Assembly: GCA_902477915.1 (NCBI GenBank)
Contig: CABSJA010000017.1
Coordinates: 1-38,716 of the forward strand
DNA: 38,716 nt
Direction: 5' to 3'
Source of the DNA: an uncultured Veillonella sp.
GTDB taxonomy: Bacteria > Bacillota > Negativicutes > Veillonellales > Veillonellaceae
In this document: positions 16,746 to 25,531 of the stretch, one piece after another
Position numbering within the stretch: the stretch's first letter is position 1
Layout: each line of letters begins with the position of its first letter
Position numbers and translations under genes: made by a program
Notes under the pieces: model-generated
Seen by the model: only the letters and a program-made list of their open reading frames with translations
Database searches by the model: none
Told to the model about the DNA's origin: nothing

Positions 16746-17888
16746 TTATTTACCAAAACGTTCAGGACGATTAGGATCGCCTAAAAATTCATGGCGCAAC
16801 GCTTGGATGATGCGTTCAGATGCTTTGCCGTCACCATATGGGTTAACGGAATTAGACATCAATTTATAAGCCTCTGCATTGCTCAACAATTCATGAGCTG
16901 CTGCATGTACAGCGTCTTTGTCAGTACCTACAAGGCGCACAGTACCAGCTTCAACAGCTTCTGGGCGTTCTGTAGTATCACGCAATACGAGAACTGGTTT
17001 ACCAAGAGCTGGTGCTTCCTCTTGAATCCCACCAGAATCAGTAAGAATCAAATAGGATTTAGCCATCAAATTAGCAAATGGTTCGTAATCAAGCGGGTCA
17101 ATTAATGTAACACGTTCTACAGAACCGAGTTCTTCTTGTACAACTTGGCGAACTTTAGGATTCTTATGTACAGGGAATACCACTTGAATATCTTTAAATT
17201 CATCAAGCAAATCGCGAATAGCTTGGTATACATGGCGCATAGGCTCACCCAAGTTTTCACGGCGATGTGTAGTAACAAGCACTGTACGTTTTTCAGGATC
17301 TAATGCATTGATAGCAGCATCATCAAACACATAATTTTCTTGTACTGTTGTATCAAGGGCATCAATAACCGTATTGCCTGTTACATACAAATGGTCTGTA
17401 TTTATATTTTCTTTTTTAAGATTACTTTCAGAACTAGCTGTTGGTGCAAAATGATATGTCGCAATAGAACCAGTCAACTTGCGGTTCATCTCTTCTGGGA
17501 ATGGAGAGTAAATATCACCAGTGCGAAGGCCTGCTTCTACATGGCCTACAGGAATTTCTTGATAGAAGGACGCCAAAGCACCTGCAAAGGTAGTTGTAGT
17601 ATCACCATGTACAAGAACCACATCAGGTTTAGCTTCTTCTAATACATCTTTAAGGCCCATCAATGCACGGTTTGTTACATCGTACAATGTTTGACCTTGG
17701 CTCATAATATTCAAGTCGTAATCAGGGGTAATATTAAACAAGTTTAGTACTTGATCGAGCATATCGCGATGTTGTGCCGTAACGGTTACAATCGGTTCCA
17801 TATCCGGTGCTGCTTCTAATGCTTTTACAAGAGGAGCCATCTTGATAGCCTCAGGTCTTGTACCAAAGATTGTCATAACTTTTAACAT
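16746..17888 (-). CDS. wecB: UDP-N-acetylglucosamine 2-epimerase (non-hydrolysing)
   Basis: A 380-residue protein of normal length. Family motifs are GTRPEAIKMAPLVKALE, DVVLVHGDTTT, GHVEAGLRTGDIYSPFPEE, THRRENLGE and ILTDSGGIQEEAPALGKP. It converts UDP-GlcNAc to UDP-ManNAc for surface polysaccharide or lipid-linked oligosaccharides. I use the ATG at 17888 because GGAGGC stands 4 bases before it; the longer open frame begins inside a terminator hairpin. It lies between a WecA-like gene and the ATP synthase accessory genes, and touches atpZ. Confidence 0.94.
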   Translation of the reverse strand: MLKVMTIFGTRPEAIKMAPLVKALEAAPDMEPIVTVTAQHRDMLDQVLNLFNITPDYDLNIMSQGQTLYDVTNRALMGLKDVLEEAKPDVVLVHGDTTTTFAGALASFYQEIPVGHVEAGLRTGDIYSPFPEEMNRKLTGSIATYHFAPTASSESNLKKENINTDHLYVTGNTVIDALDTTVQENYVFDDAAINALDPEKRTVLVTTHRRENLGEPMRHVYQAIRDLLDEFKDIQVVFPVHKNPKVRQVVQEELGSVERVTLIDPLDYEPFANLMAKSYLILTDSGGIQEEAPALGKPVLVLRDTTERPEAVEAGTVRLVGTDKDAVHAAAHELLSNAEAYKLMSNSVNPYGDGKASERIIQALRHEFLGDPNRPERFGK

Positions 17889-17913
17889 AGTTGCCTCCAA
17901 CATAGTAGGATAG

Positions 17914-17938
17914 AAAAAATGGGGCGCCAAGCGCCCCA
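17914..17938 (-). terminator. Strong terminator between the WecA-like gene and wecB
   Basis: On the minus strand TGGGGCGC-TTG-GCGCCCCA is followed directly by six T, five bases after the WecA-like stop and 26 bases before the wecB start. No promoter fits in the remaining gap, so wecB must be reached by read-through or from a promoter inside the preceding gene. Confidence 0.88.
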
Positions 17939-17943
17939 CATGG

Positions 17944-19095
17944 TTATTTCTTATGGGAATCCTCGGATTCCTCTAAAGCTTTTGCCAATTCTTCACGATC
18001 AAAGGAAATAGTTTCATCTGAATCGCTGCGTTCAATTGTAGGACGTGGTAGTGGATGACCTGCCGCATCACTGTGAGTAATAACACCAAGGCGACGAGCC
18101 ACATAAATACTACCTAAGAAGATAACGAGTACTAATGCGATACCAATCCAAGCATTGACCTCTGCTACGATGACGGATACGCCACCAAAGAGAGCCGTTA
18201 CAGCATACATCATTAGCACTGCTTGTTTTTGAGATAAGCCCTGTGCTAACAAACGATGATGCACATGGCCTTTATCAGGCTTGAAAATCGGACGACCGCT
18301 GATTTTACGGCGCACGATAGCAAACAATGTATCGAGAATTGGTAAGCCTAGCACGATAGCTGGTACCACTAATGCAATAGTAGCCGCCGTTTTAACAGCC
18401 CCCATTACAGAAATAGCGGCTAATGTATAACCAAGGAGCATAGAGCCCGTATCCCCCATGAAGATTTTCGCTGGGTTAAAGTTATACCGCAAGAACCCTA
18501 CTGTTGCACCTGCTAGTGCCAATGAAATACAGGCAAGGTCTGTTTGACCAAGTTGTAATGTCATAGCACAAACAGCAATACAAGCAATAAAGGAAATGCC
18601 TGCTGCCAAGCCATCAAGTCCATCGATAAGGTTTACGATATTCGTAAAGCCTACAATCCAGAAAATAGTCAATGGAGCAGCCCAATATTTAAGGTATACC
18701 ACACCACCCCAAGGAAGGTTGATGAAGTCTACGCGAATATCGTAAGCCACCAAAATAGCAGCTGCTATAATTTGGCCCATCAACTTAGTCTTTGGCTCAA
18801 TTTGTTTAATATCATCCCATATGCCCACAAGCACAAGAATAACAGTACCAAGTACAAAGCCAAATAGTTTATGGTCATGTGGGATAGATCCATTAAAGAG
18901 AACCGATCCGATATAACCGAGGAAGATTGCTAACCCACCAAGTCGTGGAATAGCACCATGATGTACCTTGCGGGCATCAGGTTTATCTATTGCCCCAACA
19001 GCAACAGCAAAGCGTTTTACTAAAGGGGTAAGTGCAAAGGTTATGACGAGCGCCAGAGCAAAGGCCCATACATAATCGAGCACATAATCACTCAT
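17944..19095 (-). CDS. wecA: Undecaprenyl-phosphate GlcNAc-1-phosphate transferase, WecA/TagO type
   Basis: A 383-residue polytopic protein with about ten to eleven membrane helices. Conserved are DKPDARKVHHGAIPRLGG, GIWDDIKQ, the NLIDGLDGLAAG loop, KIFMGDTGSM and the C-terminal HVHHRLLAQG. These separate WecA/TagO from MraY. It would attach GlcNAc-1-phosphate to undecaprenyl phosphate on the inner face of the membrane and start a surface glycan, with wecB next door supplying UDP-ManNAc. The cytoplasmic tail (about 340-383) is acidic and carries SDSDETISF (358-366), similar to the repeated motif of the 613-residue protein. It starts after GGAGG, 32 bases from the DUF711 gene. Confidence 0.9.
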   Translation of the reverse strand: MSDYVLDYVWAFALALVITFALTPLVKRFAVAVGAIDKPDARKVHHGAIPRLGGLAIFLGYIGSVLFNGSIPHDHKLFGFVLGTVILVLVGIWDDIKQIEPKTKLMGQIIAAAILVAYDIRVDFINLPWGGVVYLKYWAAPLTIFWIVGFTNIVNLIDGLDGLAAGISFIACIAVCAMTLQLGQTDLACISLALAGATVGFLRYNFNPAKIFMGDTGSMLLGYTLAAISVMGAVKTAATIALVVPAIVLGLPILDTLFAIVRRKISGRPIFKPDKGHVHHRLLAQGLSQKQAVLMMYAVTALFGGVSVIVAEVNAWIGIALVLVIFLGSIYVARRLGVITHSDAAGHPLPRPTIERSDSDETISFDREELAKALEESEDSHKK

Positions 19096-19127
19096 AAGAC
19101 ACCTCCAACAACTGGGTTAAAACAATA

Positions 19128-20486
19128 TTAGTTCGTTAAGCTACGAATAGGTGCAGGAATACGACCACCACGTGCGATGAACTCAGCTGCACTATATGGG
19201 CTTACTTCAATGATTGGAGCATAGCCTAACAAGCCGCCAAACTCAACAACCTCGCCTACTGTTTTACCAGGTACAGGAATTACACGAACCGCAGTTGTCT
19301 TATTATTAATCATACCAATAGCAGATTCATCAGCAATGATTGCAGAAATTGTATCTGCTGTTGTGTTACCAGGAATAGCAATCATGTCAAGGCCCACAGA
19401 ACATACGCATGTCATAGCCTCTAATTTATCGAGGGATAAACTGCCACAAGATACAGCATCAATCATACCCGCATCTTCAGATACTGGAATAAATGCACCA
19501 CTGAGACCGCCTACGTGAGAAGATGCCATAAGGCCACCTTTTTTCACCGCATCATTAAGCAATGCAAGTGCTGCTGTAGTACCGTGACAACCACAAGAGG
19601 ATAAGCCCATTTCTTCAAGAACGTGAGCTACCGAGTCACCTACAGCTGGTGTTGGTGCCAAGGACAAGTCAATGATACCGAATGGTTTGCCAAGACGGCG
19701 AGATGCCTCTTGTGCTACCAATTGGCCTACACGAGTAATTTTGAAAGCAGTGCGTTTAATCGTTTCTGCTACAACGTCAAAGGATTGACCACGTACAGAT
19801 TCTAGTGCGTGTTTTACAACGCCTGGACCAGATACGCCTACAGAAATAGCGCTATCCCCTTCAGTTACACCGAAGAAGGCACCGGCCATGAATGGATTAT
19901 CCTCTACAGGATTACAGAAAATAACAAGCTTAGCACAACCAAGAGCATCATTATCCTTTGTAAGTTCTGCCGTTTTCTTAACGATGATCCCCATATCGCG
20001 AACTGCATCCATGTTGATACCCGTTTTAGTAGAGCCCACACCTACAGAGCTACATACGATATCTGTAGTTGCCAACGCTTCTGGGATGGAATCAATCAAA
20101 ATGCGGTCAGCCCGTGTAGCACCTTTTGTTACAAGAGCAGAGAAACCGCCGATAAAGTTTACACCTACTGTTTTTGCAGCGCGATCCATCGCTTCTGCAA
20201 TAGGAACATAGGATGTTAAATCACTACCACCAGCCACTAATGAGATCGGTGTTACAGAAATACGTTTGTTAATGATAGGAATACCAAACTCGCGCTCAAT
20301 ATCTTCACCGGTAGACACAAGGTGTTCTGCTTCTTTCGTAATGCGATCATAAATACGATCACACAACTCTTTACCAGAGCTAGATGCACATTCAAGCAAG
20401 CTAATACCCATTGTAATGGTACGTACGTCAAGCTTGTTATCATGAATCATCTGATTCGTTTCTAAAATATTGTCGATAGATAACAT
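19128..20486 (-). CDS. PFL-like DUF711 (UPF0210) family protein
   Basis: A 452-residue protein matching the UPF0210 family. Seen are an N-terminal MLSIDNILETNQMI, VRTITMGISLLECA, RISVTPISLVAGG and VNFIGGFSALVTKG. A glycine-rich C-terminal half has SSCGCHGTTAALALLNDA and CVCSVGLDMIAIPGN. The family has a pyruvate-formate-lyase-like fold, but its function is not established. The gene is almost always paired with a short ACT-domain gene, as it is here (8-base gap), suggesting ligand sensing by the small partner. GGAGG precedes the ATG. Confidence 0.92.
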   Translation of the reverse strand: MLSIDNILETNQMIHDNKLDVRTITMGISLLECASSSGKELCDRIYDRITKEAEHLVSTGEDIEREFGIPIINKRISVTPISLVAGGSDLTSYVPIAEAMDRAAKTVGVNFIGGFSALVTKGATRADRILIDSIPEALATTDIVCSSVGVGSTKTGINMDAVRDMGIIVKKTAELTKDNDALGCAKLVIFCNPVEDNPFMAGAFFGVTEGDSAISVGVSGPGVVKHALESVRGQSFDVVAETIKRTAFKITRVGQLVAQEASRRLGKPFGIIDLSLAPTPAVGDSVAHVLEEMGLSSCGCHGTTAALALLNDAVKKGGLMASSHVGGLSGAFIPVSEDAGMIDAVSCGSLSLDKLEAMTCVCSVGLDMIAIPGNTTADTISAIIADESAIGMINNKTTAVRVIPVPGKTVGEVVEFGGLLGYAPIIEVSPYSAAEFIARGGRIPAPIRSLTN

Positions 20487-20494
20487 AGTGCCTC

Positions 20495-20770
20495 CTATCC
20501 TACACGGTGCATGCTTAAGAAAATATCAGCATGTTGTGCACGGATTTCAACACCAAGTTCTTTACCGAGTGTATTCAAAGCATCTTGAATAGATGTCAAA
20601 TCTTTCACATCTTCAGACTTTGTTTCACACATCATAATCATATTGAAAACGCCATCAAGAATGGTTTGATTTATAGACATAATGTTTACGCCGTGGTTAG
20701 CAAGTACAGTACTAACCCCTGCAATGATACCAACGCGGTCAACGCCGACAACGGTAACAACTAATTTCAT
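20495..20770 (-). CDS. ACT domain protein (UPF0237)
   Basis: A 91-residue stand-alone ACT domain. KLVVTVVGVDRVGIIAGVST is the first strand and helix; HGVNIMSINQTILDGVFNMI follows. ACT domains bind small ligands, usually amino acids. I chose ATG 20770, which has AAAGGTGA before it; the open frame extends seven codons further to a GTG without a suitable ribosome site. It is the first gene of a unit with the DUF711 gene, with a promoter at 20840-20848. Confidence 0.92.
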   Translation of the reverse strand: MKLVVTVVGVDRVGIIAGVSTVLANHGVNIMSINQTILDGVFNMIMMCETKSEDVKDLTSIQDALNTLGKELGVEIRAQHADIFLSMHRVG

Positions 20771-20839
20771 AACATCACCTTTTCTGAGCACTACAAACTA
20801 TTTGACCCATATAGGGTATTCAATAAACTATATTAATAT

Positions 20840-20848
20840 ATTATATCA
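20840..20848 (-). promoter_or_regulatory. Extended -10 promoter of the ACT/DUF711 unit
   Basis: On the minus strand TG-A-TATAAT is a perfect extended -10, with no good -35. The leader of about 65 bases contains the partial inverted repeat ACCC..GGGT around 20808-20820. Confidence 0.55.
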
Positions 20849-20904
20849 CATTTATTACTTTTCTACGGTGAAATCTTCATGAGTTTTCATGTAAAAACAG
20901 TATT

Positions 20905-22542
20905 TTACACTTCGTCGGATAATGCAGCCGTTACGATAGCCTCTCCTGCTGTCAATAATGCGACTAAACCTTTATCCCCTTTATAGCTTTCACCATAGAT
21001 TTTATACAAATCCTCTGTACCGGACGGACGCGCTACAAACCAACCTGTTTCAGTTTCTACGCGAACCCCATCGATGGGCATATCCTTGTATAAAGATGTA
21101 GTGCGTATATTCGTAATAGGGTCTCCATCTACCTCTGTGGCTGTAATGGAACTTGCATTCAACTGTTTCAACTTGGCCTTTGCCGCCTTTGTACAAGCCG
21201 CATCAATGCGACCAAATCGTGGGTCACCACAACCTTCAACAATATTATTGTAGAGGCGATCAACAGTTGTGCCCATAACGGCATACATTTCCATTGCTAG
21301 AAGCGCCATTACCATGCCGTCTTTATCGGTAGTCCATACGGTGCCGTCCTTTTTAAGGAACGATGCGCCTGCAGATTCTTCACCGCCGATACCAATCTCA
21401 CCATCAAATAATAAAGAGCTAAAATATTTAAAGCCTACCGGAACCTCATAAACCGGAATGTCTTTAACAGCCGCCCATTTATCAATCATAGTGGTACAAA
21501 CAACGGTTTTACCTACCCCTTTATCAGTCCAACCACGGGTTGTAAACAGATAATCCGCAGCCGCTGTAAGGAATGCATTTGGTGAAATAAGGCCCTCTGC
21601 AGTAACGATACCGTAGCGATCATAATCAGGATCATTGCCAACAGCGAGATCATAATTGCCAATTTGTTTAGTTACATCCGCCATCGCATATTCAGAGGAA
21701 CAATCCATACGCACCTTGCCATCATGGTCATAGGTCATAAAGCTAAAGGTTGGATCGTATTCATCATTGATAATATCCATATTGAGATTATATCGTTCTT
21801 TAATAGCACGCCAATAACCAAGGCCACTACCACCTAATGCATTGACAAGAACTTTAGGCTTCGCACTTTGAATGGCTTCCATATTGATGATGGAAGATAA
21901 CTCTTCCACATATAAGCCCTTATAGTCATAAGGCACTTGTTGATCTGGTTCAATATTATCTATGCTAATGCGTTTAAACCCTTCTAATTCACAATAAGCA
22001 CGAACGTACTCATTGGCGCGGGTTTCAATCCATTTTGTAATCAACGTATCTGCAGGGCCACCGTTGGTAGCATTATACTTAATGCCCCCATTATCTGGAG
22101 GATTGTGAGATGGTGTAATAACGATACCATCTGCTTTTTTATCGTGACTTTCATTATATCGAATGATTGCACGAGACACAGATGGTGTTGGAACAAAGTC
22201 CATATCCGCATCAACCATGGCAGTCACACCATTACCAGCAAGTACCTCAAGCACTGTTACTAATGCAGGCTGAGATAAGGCATGTGTATCTTGGCCCACA
22301 AAAATGGGCCCTGTCGCACCAAATTGACCACGACCATCACAGATTGCTTGTGTAATAGCCGCTACGTGTAAATCCGTAAAGGTACCTTTTAAAGAGGTAC
22401 CACGGTGGCCTGATGTACCGAAGGATACGAGTTGTGTCGGATCAGTTACATCTGGTGCATTGTCAAAATAGGCATCTACCAGAGTTTGTACATCTATAAT
22501 ATCTTGTTCTTGTACAGGCGTACCTGCTAATTTATGAGCCAT
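20905..22542 (-). CDS. pgm: Phosphoglucomutase (alpha-D-glucose phosphate-specific)
   Basis: A 545-residue enzyme of the E. coli Pgm type. Visible are VSFGTSGHRGTSL near the N-terminus, the phosphoserine loop VITPSHNPPDNGGIKYN, the metal loop GNDPDYDRYG, and EESAGASFL for sugar binding. The C-terminal phosphate-binding RPSGTEDLYKIYGES is also present. It interconverts glucose-1-phosphate and glucose-6-phosphate, feeding glycogen and surface sugar synthesis in the cytoplasm. It stands as a single gene with GGAGG before the ATG. A TATAAT at about 22588-22593 on the minus strand may be its -10. Confidence 0.95.
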   Translation of the reverse strand: MAHKLAGTPVQEQDIIDVQTLVDAYFDNAPDVTDPTQLVSFGTSGHRGTSLKGTFTDLHVAAITQAICDGRGQFGATGPIFVGQDTHALSQPALVTVLEVLAGNGVTAMVDADMDFVPTPSVSRAIIRYNESHDKKADGIVITPSHNPPDNGGIKYNATNGGPADTLITKWIETRANEYVRAYCELEGFKRISIDNIEPDQQVPYDYKGLYVEELSSIINMEAIQSAKPKVLVNALGGSGLGYWRAIKERYNLNMDIINDEYDPTFSFMTYDHDGKVRMDCSSEYAMADVTKQIGNYDLAVGNDPDYDRYGIVTAEGLISPNAFLTAAADYLFTTRGWTDKGVGKTVVCTTMIDKWAAVKDIPVYEVPVGFKYFSSLLFDGEIGIGGEESAGASFLKKDGTVWTTDKDGMVMALLAMEMYAVMGTTVDRLYNNIVEGCGDPRFGRIDAACTKAAKAKLKQLNASSITATEVDGDPITNIRTTSLYKDMPIDGVRVETETGWFVARPSGTEDLYKIYGESYKGDKGLVALLTAGEAIVTAALSDEV

Positions 22543-22665
22543 AGGAACCTCCTAATCTCAAATGTATATGTCATTCATAAAATATTATATTTACACATAA
22601 TTAATATGAGATGACTAATGCTTACATTTTGAATTTTACTTTTCTGATTTTACATTTTGCTTTAC

Positions 22666-23595
22666 TTAGCGATTATGTATAGTCTGTGTATTATCCTCTT
22701 GTGTGGTACTCTTATCTTTTAACTGTTCACACACTACAGTAGGGATAATCGGTTGTGTAAAGCCTTGCCCAATGACCTCTTGCGCATCAGTTATTAAGAT
22801 GAACACATTTGGATCCGCCTCTTGAATAACCTCTTTTAATTTATTTACTTGCAAGAGATTAACGGCTACCATAACGATTTGCTTCGGCGTCCGCGTATAA
22901 GCACCAATGCCATTAATGATAGTTGCGCCACGACCAACCTTATTGATGATGCATTCACAGACCTCATCAGTACGATAGGTAATGATGAAAGCAACCTTCC
23001 GCTGATTAAAGCCGATAACCACCTTATTCGTAATGATGGTATACACATAGACACTAATAAGTGTGACCGCTACGGCTTCAAGGCCAACAACACCAATTGC
23101 AGCAACAAGGATAGCACAGTTTATGGCACTATTAATGGACCCCATTTGAAGTCCATAATATTTGCGTACAATGAGTGCAATAGGATCAAGCCCACCTGTG
23201 TTACCGCCTACGCGGTATACAATGCCAAGACCTACACCAGTAGTAATACCAGCCATCATGGAACTCAACAAAGGATCCTTAATAATCATGTCATATTGCA
23301 AGAAGTTAAATAAATCAACCATCCAAGACAGCATCAATGTGCCATACAAGGTTTTGATAACAACACGGGTGCCCAGCCACTTCCAAGCAGCCCAGAATAT
23401 AGGAATATTTAAAATCATATTCCAAGAACCAACAGATAAGCCCGTTAAATAATACAAAATCAAGCCTACCCCACTAATACCAGTACTCACCAATTTGTGT
23501 GGCAATACAAAGGCATCAAGGCCGGCACCAAATATGGCACATCCAAGAATGACCATAAGGCTTTCATAGATAACACTTCTATACTTAGCGAACAT
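22666..23595 (-). CDS. YitT-family membrane protein (DUF161 plus DUF2179)
   Basis: A 309-residue protein. Residues 8-200 hold five to six hydrophobic helices, with FGAGLDAFVLPHKLVSTGIS and the signature GITTGVGLGIVYRVGGNTGG. Residues about 210-290 are the soluble DUF2179 domain (KVAFIITYRTDEVCECIINK, GATIINGIGAYT). The transport substrate is unknown. I chose ATG 23595 with GGAGG 5 bases upstream; the longer frame starts at a TTG that overlaps the ribosome site. The C-terminal tail (KDKSTTQEDNTQTIHNR) is polar and unconserved-looking. Confidence 0.88.
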   Translation of the reverse strand: MFAKYRSVIYESLMVILGCAIFGAGLDAFVLPHKLVSTGISGVGLILYYLTGLSVGSWNMILNIPIFWAAWKWLGTRVVIKTLYGTLMLSWMVDLFNFLQYDMIIKDPLLSSMMAGITTGVGLGIVYRVGGNTGGLDPIALIVRKYYGLQMGSINSAINCAILVAAIGVVGLEAVAVTLISVYVYTIITNKVVIGFNQRKVAFIITYRTDEVCECIINKVGRGATIINGIGAYTRTPKQIVMVAVNLLQVNKLKEVIQEADPNVFILITDAQEVIGQGFTQPIIPTVVCEQLKDKSTTQEDNTQTIHNR

Positions 23596-23800
23596 AGCTT
23601 CCTCCAAATTGCCATTTCACTATAAATATTCTATAATGAACTAACTAAAACATACGCTATTTACAATACATTTAGTAATAAAACAATATGCGTATACAAA
23701 TTCATCATAAACCACTTAATGGTTATTTTCAATCACTTTATAAGAGTATAAAATAAACATATAAATTGCATATATTCTGTATGTTACAAACGAGGCTATC

Positions 23801-24697
23801 ATGAGTAAAAGTTTTGAGCAACTCGGTTGCAGTAAAATCAATATTGGTCTTGCTATTACAGGCAAGCGTGAAGATGGCTACCACGATATCGACTCTATCT
23901 TCCAATCTATTCGCCTTAGCGATTCCATTTATTTTGCTAAGCATCATTCCGTAGTATTCTCCGGCGGGGCTCCAGAATTGCCTGAGTATATGCAAAAACT
24001 CGTCACTTACGGCGAAGAGAATCTTGCCCTCAAAGCATTACGGGCAATACAAGCTTATACCGGTTGCAAAGCGGGAGCTGCCATTCACCTATTAAAACGG
24101 GTACCTATTCAAGCCGGTCTTGGCGGTGGGAGTGCTGATGCGGCTGCTATGTTAGTAGGTCTCAATCGATTCTGGGACTTGCGCCTTACTCAAGAGGAGC
24201 TATTAAAAATAGGCTCTACTCTTGGCTCTGATGTGCCATTTCTATTACAAGGCGGTACAGCACGTGGCACAGGTCGTGGCGAAATATTAACGTACGGAAA
24301 ATCTCCTGCGCCACATTGGCTATTGCTAGTAAAGCCAAAGGTTTCTGTATCAACTGCAGCTGCTTATGGTCGCTTCACAGGCAAGTCCGTAGCAACAAAA
24401 CAAACCATCGATACAGTCCAACGACACCTAGAAAACAATGACTTAAAATCAGCATTCCTTGCTAGTGCTAATACATTTGAAGAACTACTCTTCCCTGACC
24501 ACGAAGAACTTGTCATTTGTAAAGAATTCTTCACTAGCCGCGGCTATCCAACCATCATGACTGGTAGTGGTCCTACTATGGTGGTATTGCTGGATAAACC
24601 AATGGAAGCATTACAACTACAAGAAGAAATCAAAGCAGCAGGCCATGATTGGCTATCTCTTATTACAAAAACATGTACACAGGAGGACTTACCATGA
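23801..24697 (+). CDS. ispE: 4-diphosphocytidyl-2-C-methyl-D-erythritol kinase
   Basis: A 298-residue GHMP kinase. Seen are CSKINIGLAITGKREDGYHDI at the N-terminus, the ATP loop VPIQAGLGGGSADAAAML, GSDVPFLLQGGTARGTGRGE, and the C-terminal MTGSGPTMVVLL. It phosphorylates CDP-methylerythritol in the MEP route to isoprenoids, including the undecaprenyl carrier used by the WecA-like enzyme. GAGG lies before the ATG. The end overlaps the GntR gene by four bases (ATGA), indicating translational coupling. Confidence 0.95.
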   Translation: MSKSFEQLGCSKINIGLAITGKREDGYHDIDSIFQSIRLSDSIYFAKHHSVVFSGGAPELPEYMQKLVTYGEENLALKALRAIQAYTGCKAGAAIHLLKRVPIQAGLGGGSADAAAMLVGLNRFWDLRLTQEELLKIGSTLGSDVPFLLQGGTARGTGRGEILTYGKSPAPHWLLLVKPKVSVSTAAAYGRFTGKSVATKQTIDTVQRHLENNDLKSAFLASANTFEELLFPDHEELVICKEFFTSRGYPTIMTGSGPTMVVLLDKPMEALQLQEEIKAAGHDWLSLITKTCTQEDLP

Positions 24698-25386
24698 CAA
24701 AACGGTTACAACCAATACGCCTCGATGCGTATAAACCTCTACGCGAAGTCGTAAGTGAAACATTACGTCAAGCCATTCAAGACGGCGTGTTAAAACCAGG
24801 CGAACGCCTTATGGAAATTCCTCTAGCTGAAGAACTCGGTGTGAGCCGCACACCAATTCGCGAAGCCATTCGTAAGCTTGAGCTCGAAGGCTTTGTTGTT
24901 ATGGTTCCTCGCCGTGGCACATACGTAGCCAATATATCGTTAAAGGATATTACTCAAGTATTCGAAATTCGGTCTGCCCTCGAAGAACTCGCAGCAGGCC
25001 TTGCAGCAGAACGTATCACTGCAGAAGAAATCGAAACATTAGAACGAATGCTCGTAGAGATTGGCGATCATATGGAAAACAAGGACATGGAATCCGTCGT
25101 AGCAGCAGACGTAGAATTCCACGAAGTATTATACCGTGCCTCTCGTAACGAACGACTTGCAGACATCGTGCACAACTTGCGGGAGCAAACTTACCGTTTC
25201 CGTAGCTTCTCCATGAATCAACCGGGTCGTCTTAGAAAGACATGGGAAGAACATCGCCAACTCGTAGAAGCTATCGCCTCTCATAACGCAACACAAGCTC
25301 GTAAATTGGCTCAGATTCACATGGAACACTCTGAACAGACCTTATTAAAAGGTATGGAAGAATCTCAAGAGTTTATCAAGGCATAA
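24694..25386 (+). CDS. GntR-family regulator, FadR/FCD subfamily
   Basis: A 230-residue protein. Residues 10-75 are the winged helix (LREVVSETLRQAIQDGVLKP, LAEELGVSRTPIREAIRKLE, VPRRGTYVANI). Residues 85-220 are an all-helical FCD domain with likely metal-ligand residues, in EFHEVLYRASRN and HRQLVEAI plus HMEHS near the C-terminus. Such proteins usually sense organic acids. Its target is unknown; co-translation with ispE is seen, and the alanine symporter gene follows downstream. I use ATG 24694 with AGGAGG 7 bases upstream. Confidence 0.9.
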   Translation: MTKRLQPIRLDAYKPLREVVSETLRQAIQDGVLKPGERLMEIPLAEELGVSRTPIREAIRKLELEGFVVMVPRRGTYVANISLKDITQVFEIRSALEELAAGLAAERITAEEIETLERMLVEIGDHMENKDMESVVAADVEFHEVLYRASRNERLADIVHNLREQTYRFRSFSMNQPGRLRKTWEEHRQLVEAIASHNATQARKLAQIHMEHSEQTLLKGMEESQEFIKA

Positions 25387-25425
25387 GGAATCTCCTTACC
25401 TATAATAGAACAATAAATGACTAAC

Positions 25426-25455
25426 AAATCTCTCACGTTTGTGAGGGATTTTTAT
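25426..25455 (+). terminator. Terminator after the GntR gene
   Basis: AAATCTCTCAC (25426-25436) pairs with GTGAGGGATTT (25441-25451), with one G-U pair and a four-base loop, then a T tract. Confidence 0.85.
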
Positions 25456-25474
25456 TTTACAGACTCTATAGAAA

Positions 25475-25502
25475 TTGATACAATAACATCAATAACTATA
25501 TA
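25475..25502 (+). promoter_or_regulatory. Promoter of the alanine symporter gene
   Basis: TTGATA (25475-25480), a 16-base spacer and TATATA (25497-25502), followed by a short leader with AAAGGGG as ribosome site. Confidence 0.55.
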
Positions 25503-25531
25503 GAATTATTTTATATGAAAGGGGCTTTTTT

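Noticed and set aside
17889..17939. Longer N-terminus of wecB
   Set aside because: The extension is translated from the terminator hairpin and ribosome site; family members start at MLKVMTIFGTRPE.
20806..20822. ACCCATATAGGGT palindrome in the ACT-gene leader as an operator
   Set aside because: Only four perfect bases per arm; too short to support a separate feature.
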